From: Tetrahymena elliotti 4EA
Lineage: Eukaryota; Ciliophora; Oligohymenophorea; Hymenostomatida; Tetrahymenidae
Direction of reading: 5' to 3'
Assembly: GCA_000231825.2 (NCBI GenBank)
Contig: JH720329.1
Span: forward strand, 271,974-335,973
DNA length: 64,000 bases
How positions within the stretch are numbered: position 1 is the first letter of the stretch; each line of letters starts with the position of its first letter. Both the position numbers and the translations under genes were made by a program. Positions 1 through 10,887 of this stretch are shown here, piece after piece. A model generated the notes under the pieces. It had not been told where the DNA came from and ran no database searches. It was given only the letters and a program-made list of their open reading frames with translations.

Positions 1-1
1 A

Positions 2-646
2 ATCTAAATTTGTGCTTCTTTTCTGATAGAAGATAGTTAGGATGAAAGTGAAGACAGAAGAATGTAAATAGGATGGGTCATAGTAGCATTAAGTGGAATT
101 TTGATTGCCTATTTTACCTTATTGATAATAAAAGATTTACTATTATCAATAATTTAACTTATTATATCTATTTATAGATACTCTTCATGTAAAAGATCCA
201 AAGTCTAACCTGCTGTTTTAGATACCTCACCTATTGATACTAATAAATTAACAGATAAGTAAATTACTTAAAATAAACTTCAAGACAAAGTTATTGAACA
301 TAATGATGATATGCATTCTGCTAGTATAGTTTTTTAATAACAAAATCCATAGAATTAGTAACAAATAAACTCGTAAAGAACTTTTCTTGAATCAAATAGA
401 AGAAGAAATACAAAAAGAAATATTAACTTTTCTTAAAGTACTTTTAAGAGTAATCATAGTATTTCATAGATATTACCTAATAATAATTTCATCTAGAAAT
501 AAGAACAATTGTAATCTCCTACAAATTAAGAAGAAAATGCATATGAAATCAATAAAAATTTGAATGAGATAAAAAGAAAAAGAAAATCAAAATTTTTTGA
601 TTCATAATAGATAAATTTAATAGCAGAAAGTGAAAATAAAGAATGA
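2..646 (+). CDS. C-terminal part of a membrane protein (5' truncated)
   Basis: The frame is open from the first complete codon of the window to TGA at 644-646 in the ciliate code, about 214 codons. The visible part has a short acidic stretch (IEDSQDESED), then a long hydrophobic segment at about codons 24-60 (IGWVIVALSGILIAYFTLLI and more) that fits one or two membrane helices. A hydrophilic tail follows, rich in Gln, Asn and Lys and ending in basic clusters such as IKRKRKSK. The tail looks cytoplasmic and disordered. No domain is recognised, and the N-terminal, probably extracellular, part lies outside the window. The frame is convincing because it crosses many TAA and TAG codons without a TGA. 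Function unknown. Confidence 0.75.
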
Positions 647-1471
647 ACAATATACTTCTTCCTTTTATTTCAGTACTCATTATATTTACTCAAGTTTTAA
701 ATCAAAAAATTTAATTTATTATTTACCAAATTTCTATCATTATTGATCAATAAAGAAATGATTTGATTTAATTTAATTTAAACAAACTCTATCAAAACTT
801 AGAAAAATATAATAAACATTTAATTTAAGTTGTTCCTAATAATATATTTTTTTAATTTATTCTAAAATTAATTTCATCAATAAGTATTTTTAAAAAGGTA
901 AAAATAATATTGAAAAATTAAAGTAAAACAAATATTGTTAGGAGGTTTCAGTTATTTTTAGATTTTTTGAATGAATTAAAAACTTTTTTTATTTTGAATA
1001 TTTTAATACTATTGAATAAATAATGAATTAATTCTCACCTTTGAATTTTTTAAATGAATAAAACTTGAAATTTTTAAAGATATTAAATATTCAAATTATA
1101 ATAGATTAAAAAAAGACCTATAAAAACATTTAATATTTTTGATGAAGAAAAGAAAGTTACTTTTTATTGGCTTAAAAAATTAAATATTCACTTTTTGATT
1201 TACTTAAGAGATTTTATAACTTATTTAAAAATTTTAAATGAAAATATAATCTTCATTTTAATATATAATATGAATTTTACTAAATCCGAAATCTATTTAC
1301 AAAATTATTTTAAGTAAAAAAATTGGATAATTGTATTCAAAATAAATTGAGTAATATTCTTCAAAATTAAGAAGAAACAATAATCACAAATTATTTTTTA
1401 AAATAAAAACAATCTTAATTTTCTCAAAAAAAAAAATCATTTTGTTGCTAAAATTTACTACAATTTTTTAT
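647..1471. other. AT-rich spacer, nothing recognised
   Basis: This stretch is dominated by A and T runs, with TGA in every frame at short spacing. I see no gene, RNA or repeat family here. Confidence 0.6.
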
Positions 1472-2018
1472 ATGATTATACTATTATTTTTATAAATACT
1501 AATATAAAATTAAAGAATTGATCATTTATTTTATAAAAGACTGCTTATATTTGAAGGAGTTGATGTTTTTCCAAAATTTGTTATATATTATGTTGATTAT
1601 AAACCTACTTAATTTTAAAATTAATTTTCAGTTAAAAAACTATTTTATTAAATTAAAATTTTACTGGATTGTTGCTATTAAGAGCTCAAACCAATTTATG
1701 ATTTACTTGAATCTCCAGAATTTGTTTCTTAAGCTAAATATCCTTCTAATTACTTTTCCAAATTTTCAATGCCTTATTCTTATAATTCAAAATTATTTTA
1801 TATAAAAAGCAAATTAAATATTGTTTAATGCATTCATATTTAATGAAACGCTTCTCTAAAAAATAAAAGTTATTGCTTTAAATAAGGAATTTGAAATAAT
1901 ATAATCAACATGGCTTGTTCATATCAGTATTAAAAATATCTTAAATTTACTTAATTCTTCAATGCTTGAATTGTAAGTCATAGAATATTTCTTTAATCTA
2001 AGTTAATAAGTATCATGA
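1472..2018 (+). pseudogene. small gene or gene relic with a frame break, unknown product
   Basis: From ATG 1472 the frame is open to TGA 1844-1846 (124 codons) and reads like real protein, with segments such as LIFEGVDVFPKFVIYYVDY and PIYDLLESPEFVSQAKYPSN. The natural continuation is in another frame, which carries FNETLLQKIKVIALNKEFEI and then WLVHISIKNILNLLNSSMLE before TGA 2016-2018. I found no GT..AG intron with matching phases joining the two, so I read it as a decayed gene with a frameshift near 1800. A real gene with an unrecognised intron remains possible. No family recognised. Confidence 0.4.
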
Positions 2019-2866
2019 ATGGAGTTTAGGGATTCTGATAACTATAATTTGACTTAATCTGACATTTTCTGTATTTATTTATTTTGTTATATCTACTTAT
2101 TTCGGTATTTGCTATTTATAAAACTCTTTTTTATTCAATAATCAAAACTTATTTATTATTTATTTAACAAGTAAAATCTGATTTAATCAAATAAATAGAT
2201 ATTAAATAAAAGATTCGAAGTTTTGTGATCGATCTATGTATGCACTGAATATAAATATTTTTATTATCTTCATTCATACACGTATTAAATTTTTTGATTC
2301 ACAATGTTAAACATCAATCAAATTCAAAAAAATTTTATATGATAAAGATAATTGCAGATATTTACTTACTTACCACTCTTTTTCAGCATAAGATTTACTG
2401 AGACAGAAAAACTCATTAATATCTGAATAAAATGCAATCAAACTATTCAAGCACGCAAGTATTTGTCTTCATTTTCCTCAAAAGATATTTTAAAAATATA
2501 ATTTTAAAATAAATTAGTTTATGATTAAAACATTTTTTTTGAATTAAGCAAAATACAAAATTAGCTAATAACTTTTCACTTAGGATTTAAAGTTTTGAAT
2601 TCAATCTTATTTTAGATAGAAAACTTAGATATTTTTATTTAATAACTCAAAATTGTTACAAATTTCTCAAAATAATTTTACAAATTTGTGTGTAAAAATT
2701 ATTTTTTTTGAATATTTTATTTATAAAAACATAAAATATTTTTATTTTTAACTTGCACATAGATTGTGGTAATAATAAAAAGACTATTTTTGAGTTAAAT
2801 AGTATTGAAATATTTATAAAATTAGTAATTTAATAAACAAAAAAAATTAAAGGAAATTAAAAATAG
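2019..2866. other. AT-rich spacer with one possible minus-strand exon remnant
   Basis: Mostly featureless AT-rich DNA. On the minus strand around 2450-2370 a short open stretch reads SLIAFYSDINEFFCLSKSY and ends at a perfect-looking donor (GTAAGT). No partner exons were found. It may be a gene fragment or chance. Confidence 0.3.
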
Positions 2867-4557
2867 ATGAATAATATTGAGCAAAAAAAACTTTTTATAG
2901 GATAAAAAAGCAAATATCTTCAATAAGAGTCAAAGAATGTAATAAGAGCAGGACAGTCATTCGTATACTTTGCTATAGACTAAAATAATTCAGAGTAAGT
3001 TGCTATTAAGATATACTTTAAAGAAGAAAGTAATTATTCTTGAAAAGCTTTTTTTATCTAAAAAACTTTCGTCATAATTTTTTTCTACGAATAGGCTATT
3101 AAAGAGATTTAGATGCTATAAAAAAGACTTCATGTATATAATGCGAAAATTTGATAAAATTATATGATCAGTGTTAAGAAAATTCAATTAAAAAATTCTT
3201 AGTTTTTGAATATTGTAATCTTGGAGATCTTTATAATTATCTAATTTAAAACAAAAAGGGGGTTTAAAGTCTTGATGATGCTATTAAAGTTACAGACATT
3301 GCTTTGTAGATATCTAAAGGTATGGAGTAGTTGAATATGTTAAAGTTAGTTCATAGAGACCTAAAGCCTGAGAATATATTAATTCATAAAACTAAAGAAG
3401 ATTAAATAGTGGCTAAAATAACTGACTATGGCTTAGCTAAGGATTCAGAAAGGTTAGTTACTGTATTAGGAACTCCTAACTATATGGCTCCTGAAATAAT
3501 ATTTAAAGAATAACCTAATGAATAATATGATGAAAAAGTAGATGTTTGGGCATTTGGAATGATTTTATATGAAATGTTTACTTGTTAATAATTCTTTAAA
3601 GGTGACTTGGGCTAGATATTTAATTAAATTAAAAATTTTCAATATAAAGAAGATGATTGCAAGTAACTAAGTTAGTTCCAAGAAATAAAATAATTGTTTT
3701 AAAAATGCATTCAAAAAAATGCTCAAGGCAGACCTGATTTCAAATAAATTAATCATGAATTAGCTTAAATATATTAAAAATTAATTAAAGAAAAATAGAT
3801 GGAAACAAATCTAGATTTTTCAATAATATGCTCTAACTTGAAGCTTACTTAAGGATAGCTACTTGAATAAACATCCATATTAATCTTAGAAAAACAATAA
3901 AATTTTGAGGATTTTCCTGAAATTTAAAACTATTAATTTGATTAAATTCAAATTCGAATAATAGAAAAAATTAACAAAAATGATAAATTGCTAAAAAAAT
4001 TAGGATATTTAAAAGGAATTGAATAAGTGGATCTACAAAAATATAAAGGAATTGCTATATTTGATAGTGTTATTTCAGTATTATCTCCTTTGATTTTGTA
4101 AATTATTTTCAAAGATTCTTAATGTAAAAGTTGGCTTGAAGAAATAAAATAAAATGTTGAAACTTCTGGAAACAATAAGTAGCTAAAAGACTAAATAAAT
4201 TTTATGATAGAATTCATTCAATCTAATATGAATAATAGGCTTTTTTTAAATATAATAGATAATCTTTTCCAAGAGTAAAATTGTGCAAAAAATATCTTCT
4301 AAATGATGCAAATATATCTAAGCAATTAAAAAAATAATTAATTTGGAAAAAAAATAGAAAATGTTGATTCACTTATTTAAGAGTCTAAAATAATAAACTT
4401 AAACCATAAACTCTAATTAAATTTCACCTAAGATTTCAACAGTATTGATACTTCTAAAGAAATAAATCAAATAGTTATTACTAACAAGTTCATTTCTAAT
4501 AAAAAATACACTATTCTAGTCCCTTATAAAACATATGATTATATTTTTAAGCATTGA
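2867..4557 (+). CDS. protein kinase with DYG instead of DFG
   Basis: Two exons, 2867-3029 and 3095-4557, joined in phase 1 across a 65-nt GT..AG intron; 541 aa. The kinase domain is N-terminal. The VAIK lysine is residue 48, HRDLKPEN starts at residue 141, DYG is at residues 165-167, and a TPNYMAPE segment and a DVWAFGMILYEM helix-F motif follow. The glycine loop is weak (AGQSFVYFA lacks GxGxxG). Lys, Asp and Asn of the active site are all present, so activity is likely. After about residue 270 comes a Gln/Asn/Lys-rich, mostly helical tail of unknown role. The start is the first ATG, just after an A-rich leader, and it places the Gly loop about 35 residues in. Closest broad type: Ser/Thr kinase of a ciliate-expanded family; substrate unknown. 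Confidence 0.88.
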
Positions 4558-5547
4558 AGTTTCTTTTTATTTTCTATCTAGATCCTTTATTTTTAGTATT
4601 ATTATTGGTAATGCACTCTAATGATTTAAAGAAAAGTTTTTTATTCTGAGATTGATAATATAAACATAAGTCCTATATAAATAAAAGTGCTTTGCTATTT
4701 TAGCTTATTCTTAACAAAGCTAAATAATATACACTTTGGTTAATTAAAATTTTTACAAATTTTCATAAAAAAGGAAAAAAGTATTTTATCTTTTCCATTT
4801 ATTTTTTTGGGAAATAAAAGCATTTAATTATTTTATTTTGTTCGAACAAATTTAAATATTATTGGTTGTTTTTATTAGCTTAAAATTTTCCAAACTTCTT
4901 CTAATAGAAGAAAATAAATAATTTCTTCATTTTAAGCTATTTTTGTTTTATTTTCTTAATTATTGCTAAAATAATTTAATAATTAAAAGAAAAAATATAT
5001 TATTATGAAACTTACAAAGAGTATAGAACAATTTCATCTTATTCTTAACAAAATCCATATGATTAAATTAACATTTTTCCAAATAATCTGAAAAAAAGAA
5101 AAATAATGATATATTTTTGATTTATTTATTTATTTATTTATTAAGTAAATAAAAGCATTAAATTATTTTATCTTATGATTAACAAATTTTATTAATATTA
5201 ACGAAAATTAACTTACACATGAAATGAAGAAGAAGAAAAAATAAAAATGGAAAGATTTTAATTGATTCTTGTTTCTTTTAGATCCAAATTCGTGTAAAAT
5301 TATTAAGCAACTAAAGAAAAATATATTATTCTGAGATTAATAAAATAGAAAATATAAACATAACTTTTACATTAATAAAAGTACTTAATCATAATATCTT
5401 AATCTTAAAAAATTAATATATTTTATCTTAATTTTGATTTGATTAACTTAAAATTTATTCAAATTTTCTTAAAAAAGAAAAAAAATAATTTATTCATTTA
5501 GATTTAATTAGATTATTGGTCGAAATGATTCATCAATGAATGATTAA
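4558..5547. other. intergenic spacer between convergent genes
   Basis: AT-rich spacer between the kinase stop and the stop of the minus-strand RCC1 gene. It holds a short TTTA microsatellite at about 5121-5143. No gene seen. Confidence 0.6.
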
Positions 5548-8500
5548 TCATTATTTTAATTTAGCGAAATTATTAGAAAAAAGTTAAAAGTTTTCAATAA
5601 TATTTAAAGCCTTTTCAAGCTATATCTTCATTTAATCATTTTAGAGTTGTTAAATATTACATTTTAGTTCCAGAGCAGATATTTAGACCTCTTTATCTGC
5701 TAAATTTAATTAAAGGTCAGCAACATCTTTTTCTTTTTATGATAGCTATACTGAAAGACTTAAAATGTGCTAATCAAATTTGGACTCTTGAGAATTCGCT
5801 TTAGTTTGTAGAACTTATTTTTATTGTTAATTTAGGTTAAATGTCTGACTATTTTCTTTTTCTGAACCAGACAGCTTTCGTTTTTGATTATCTTCTTACT
5901 GCTGATTAGATATTTAAGTCTTAGCTAATAATGACTCTAGTTTGTTAACTTTGTTTTTTAGATTTTGATCGTTTTGAGATTCTTAATATTCAGTTTTAAA
6001 TTTGCTTATGCTAGCAAGGATAGAGTTATTTTATTGGTAAAGTATTTATTATAATTCTTATTATTATCTATATATTTCCTAATCAATTATGTCTTTTTGT
6101 TGCAAGAAATTTAATTCCTCCTCTTCTTCATCTTAAGTGCTTTTTAAGATGATTTATTTTTGTGTAGCTTTCTCTTAAAATTATTTCATATTTTTGAGAT
6201 AATCTTCTACGCTTTTTTATTACTTATCAAATTATTAATACATAAGATTATTCCTCATCTCTATTTCGTTCTATTCTTACTAGAGATAATATTATTCTGA
6301 TTGAGAGTCTATTCCATGTAAATTTTCTCTTGAAAAATTTTATTGAGAAATTTAAGAAAAATGTTAGTTTTAATTGTTTGTGTTTAAGTTTGGGTTATTT
6401 GTGTATGGGTTAGTATCAAGGGTGAAAAAATTTTAATTTTCTACTATTGCCATGCTTGCATCACTAGGATTTGTTATTAAAACTTTTCCTGAAGAAGTGA
6501 AAGTGTTATTGCTTCTCTCTTCAAGTTGCTTTGAGGTAGTAGAAGTCTAAGAGAGAGATTTGAGAATTTATTCATTTATTTCATTGTTCTCGATTGCTAA
6601 TTTTTTTATTAATCCTTAGAATGCACTATTCATTTAATTTAATTTATCATTTAAGTTAGAAAATTTGAATTCATTCATGTTAGAATTTTATTGAATTGAA
6701 TTACTAACATTTTCTTAAACAAATTTCTGTCCATAATTGCTTTATTGGTTTCTGAATTAATAATTATTTTCACTGTAATCTTGGCTGTGTAAAGTGAGAG
6801 GATTTTATGTAGAACACATTGTATCAACACTTTTTTCAGAATTTGCTTATTAGAATTTGTTAGCTTTAGCTTATTGAGACTATTAAAAGCTATTACTTTA
6901 AGATTAATTTAACTGTATCTGCTTCATTTGTAAGGGTAATTCATAGCTTCTATCTGAATTTGTTTCTTTTTAGCTATTCTGATTATAAATCTATAGAGAC
7001 TTAAAAAAATTAAATTAAAAATTATGTTTTAGTTTTAAAAAAATTTACTTCTTAATGGTAATAATCATTATTGGTTTAATTTGATAGTTATTTTATGTTC
7101 TGCCTATTGCTATTCATTGTTTCAGAATAATTAACAAAGTGTGGAATGTTGATAAACTAATCTCCAATTTCATAAGAAAACGTCTCATAATTTTGAGAGC
7201 TTTAAGCATTTGGTTATGGAGTCAAAAATCTTATATTTCCATGATTTTATTATTGATTTTATCTCACGAGATCTTAATTTAAATCTTAAACTTATTCAGA
7301 AGTAGAATTTAACTAAGATTACTTAATTTCCTAATCAAAATAGCTAGGTGCTTTATCAGAAATAAAATAAGAAATCTACTTTCTATTAACTTAGTTAGCA
7401 TTTTTAGAAAGATTTTCTAAAAAGTTATTATTTTCATTAGAAAGATTAAGCTTATGTGAATCTAAATTTGCATCACTTTCACTCATATTTGTGTCTTTCA
7501 TTTCTTAAATTTGGATCTCTTCTTTTAAATTTTTAATTTATTAGTTAAAGTGGATTTTCTCCTCTGCTTGGACTGAATTATGCTCTCTTAGACTTTAGTT
7601 CTATTCTCTTATGCTTTAATTTTAATATCTAAAACTTTGGTTTTCTTAATTGAAACTAATATTTTGTTGGTCAATTAAAAAATTGTTTTAAGCAAGTAAA
7701 CCAGCTTACTTATTTATAAAATCATTTTGTAATGAATTTTTTGGTGATATGATAGATTCTTGCTTACTTTTTAAATCTTAAGCTTTCGTAGAATTATTAG
7801 AATTAATTCCAAAATTAAAATACTGTTAAATATTTGTACTTCTTGTAGTGGATTCAGTGGGAGAGTGAGTTCTTTCTATCTCTCTAACAACTATTTAAAG
7901 TTTTTCTCTTTAATTGCTATTATGGTTTTATCTTGAATTGTACTAATGAGAAAATTAAGATGAATTTTCATTCAAAAAATTTGGGGTTTTTGATATTTGT
8001 AGCTAAAACTTCTATTAATTTAATAATTATGAATCTTTTTCTGAAGTAGTTGATTGGTTTTACTAAAATGATTCTTATCTACTGTGAATAGAATTTTTTG
8101 GGATGACATTGTCACTTATGCTTTGATTCTAGTATGCATTATTTTAACATGCATATTAAGAAGATTAAACAGAGGAATTTTCTACATCATTATTGTTGTT
8201 ATCGTTAGTATAATCACTGCATATGAAAGACTAAGATTTCTCTATCAAAGCTACTTCTTGCTGAGAATTACAATTAGAAAATATTTGTTATGATTACTCA
8301 CAGCTATTCATGTTTGCAGCAAGATTTCTAGAAAATACTTCTCTTCCTAAAACTATAGCATGAGCTTCTCCTAAATGAAATGTTAATACCCTTTTTCCTT
8401 TTAGAAAATTGATAGGATAAAATGTTTCTGATTTATTTTCAAAATCTCCCTAACCACATTCACCAAATTAATTTTTTCCCCAACTGTAAAGGTCTCCACT

Positions 8501-10003
8501 TTTCATCAAAACAATACAACTATTTCCTCCAACTACAACTTTCTTAACAAGATTTTTATCTGTACATTAACCATCGTTCTATGGATTAAAAGTAACCATT
8601 AATTCTGGTGTATACATAGGATTAGAGTCAGTATCACAAATCTGTCCCCATGCATATAAAGATTATGTTTTCTAAGTAATAGCAACAGAAAATCTACCAC
8701 AAGCAATATCTACAACACTTTCTGAAGCAAATAAATTCTCGCTTGATAAATATTATGGTTATAAAACAACTTTTTTATTTTTTCCAAGCCCAAGCTACCC
8801 TCTCTAATTTTCTCCACAAGCATATACCTATCCCTATTCTGTAAGAAGTAAAGAATGTGTCTCTCCACATGCAATTTTAATAACTTTTTAATCTTTTTCA
8901 TGATATAAAACCCTTTATGGTGTAAAAGAATTCTCACATTTTCCTTATCCTAATTATCCATAAATCCCACTTCCAAATGAAAACAATTCATTTTATTTTG
9001 TTATAAAAAATGAATGATTCCAACCACTAAACACATTTACTATCTTTTTATCATCTTTTTAATATTCAAAAATAATTAAGTATAAATTCATCAAAATTCA
9101 ACTTCACTTTAAAGTTTTAAAGAAAAATCCTTTTTTGTTAAATTCATAAATTATTTTTTTGGGTATTTTTAAATTCCTTTTTTCCCTTTGAATTGATAGC
9201 ATTTTATCAAATGAAATTTTTTAACGGTTTGCTTGCTTGCTTTTTAATTTTTGAAAATTAATCCAAAAATTAGTTTAATTATCATTCATTTCATCAAAGC
9301 AAAGACAATTAATGTAAATTGTCTAAATACCAAATGATTTGTATTGATTTATTTCAAGTTTAAGGATTATCCAAAATGCATTCTAAATAAATAAAAAATT
9401 ACATTCTATTTATTAGGGTGAGTATAGACATTATGTAGATGTTGTACCTAATCCTAATTAACCCTCATTATTTCTTCCCCATGAAAATAGCTGGTTTTCG
9501 TTTGTTAGAGCAATATTATGATATGAACCAGAAACAACTTTGGTGATTATATAATCTTAAAGCTTTTAGATGAGTGTTGGAGTGTAAGAATAATTAATTT
9601 AATTAGTATCTGCTCCTAATTGACCATAAATATTGCTTCCTATGGAATAAGCATACCCATCTTAAGTAAGAAGTATTGAGTGATGAGAGCCACAACTAAC
9701 ACTTGTAAAGACTATATTGAAATGGCAAAAACGAGGTATACAAAAATTTTTACCAGCATTTTTTTCACTTAAGCCAATTTAACCATACTTATTGCTTCCA
9801 AAAACAAATATTTCATTATATTTAACTATTTGATTAGTCTAGTAAGTTTAGTTGGTATTAAACTGCTCATTATCATTATCCTACTATTATTCATTTTCAT
9901 CACATCTCATTTATTCATTCTACTAATTGTAATCCATATTTTAATTAGACTAAATTTGAGAATTGAAACTTTTGTCTTTCTATTAGAGACTGTTGAATTG
10001 CAT
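5548..10003 (-). CDS. RCC1-repeat protein with a long coiled-coil tail
   Basis: Exons on the minus strand: 10003-9403, 9054-7049 and 6999-5548; 1352 aa. Residues about 45-440 hold RCC1 repeats with typical motifs (GSNKYGQIG, SIGSNIYGQLG, SWGRNNEGQLGLG, SFGSGIYGQLGQG, YACGENQRGQLGLG, YSWGKNQFGECG), predicting a beta-propeller as in exchange-factor or scaffold proteins. A Gln/Asn/Ser-rich linker follows. The last 450 or so residues are Lys/Glu/Gln-rich coiled coil. The 348-nt first intron is required: it restores the spacing between SPQQIE and KKIVNVFSGWNHSFF. The last acceptor is ambiguous by 9 nt (7000 or 6991). The start at 10003 is the longest; an ATG at 9937 sits in better A-rich context. 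Specific partner unknown. Confidence 0.85.
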
Positions 10004-10207
10004 AATCCTTTACCTTTATGGCTTACAAATATATCTGTTAAAGAACCTACTTAATAGTTGTTTGTTTAAAACTTATTGTAAAATATTAGCAACTAATAGC
10101 TTTTGATAAATTTCAATTAATTGTAATTTTGAATATTTTTTGAAAGAAAACTAGATATTATTTCAAATTAAATTATTTAATAAGGTAAAAAAATTCAATC
10201 AGTTTAA

Positions 10208-10715
10208 ATACAAAATATTAATGTAATTAACAGTAACCGCTATAGCTTTATATTATTTTTTTAGTCAAAAAAACAAGATCTTTTTCTTTAATCTTGTAAT
10301 TTTGCTAAACGAATCTCTTCATTCATTGTAAAGTATTTTAATTTATTCAATAAAGGGTATTTTGATCCAATAAGTAGGGCATCTAATATTATTAATAAGT
10401 AATAAATACCTTACTAAAAATTAAGATGAATTTTATTAGAAAATATTAATGTAGTTAACAATAACCATTAGAGCTTAATTTTTTTGTCAAAAAAACAAGT
10501 TCTTTTTCTTTAATTTCTTGTTAATTTTGCTAAATGAATATCATCATTAATTGTAAAATATATTTTTAAATTATTTTTCTTGTAAAAAAAAAATAAAAAA
10601 ATGATTTCCAAAAATGTTTAGTTTGTTCAATAAAGGCCGAATACATAAGTTAGGCAAGTAGGTATCAAAAATATAATTAATTAATAATACTTTATTAAAA
10701 TTAAGATGATTTTTT
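10208..10715. repeat. imperfect tandem duplication of about 240-270 bp
   Basis: Copy 1 is about 10208-10436 and copy 2 about 10441-10715. Both share AATATTAATGTA, a TCAAAAAAACAAG block, TTTTTCTTTAAT, TTTTGCTAAA, TTCAATAAAG and a common end (AAATTAAGATGA). Each copy has a small inverted repeat: ACAAGAT..ATCTTGT in copy 1 and ACAAG..CTTGT in copy 2. Copy 2 carries an extra A/T-homopolymer insertion at about 10570-10615. Neither copy belongs to the flanking genes. Confidence 0.75.
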
Positions 10716-10759
10716 GACTGAAGAGTTGCTCTATTACACAATGAATTAATATTTATCAA
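10210..10759 (-). pseudogene. candidate relic reading frame inside the tandem duplication
   Basis: Read on the minus strand in the ciliate code, both repeat copies encode related peptides in matching phase. Copy 2 gives LNFNKVLLINYIFD, PLLNKL and IHLAKLTRNQRKRTCFFDK. Copy 1 gives LNFQQGIYYLLIILD, PLLNKLKYFTMNEE and IRLAKLQDQRKRSCFFDQ. Length differences between copies within the frame are multiples of three. The exception is the homopolymer insertion in copy 2, which breaks the frame. This pattern suggests a once-coding, now decayed repeat protein. No family recognised, and chance openness in the ciliate code cannot be excluded. Confidence 0.35.
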
Positions 10760-10887
10760 AGACTTTAGGATTTGATTGTAAATAGAAATAGAAAGTGCAG
10801 TACATATATTTTATTCTAATAAAAAATCTATTAATTTATCAAAGAACGCCTTTGAAAAGAGTAATTTAGTTTAATAGATAGATAGAT

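Noticed and set aside
8084..8293. Plus-strand ORF of 69 codons with hydrophobic sequence
   Set aside because: It is the antisense of the well-supported RCC1/coiled-coil gene, and the hydrophobic look comes from reading Asn/Lys/Gln codons backwards.
9830..10054. Plus-strand hydrophobic ORF of 74 codons
   Set aside because: Antisense of the N-terminal exon of the RCC1 gene.
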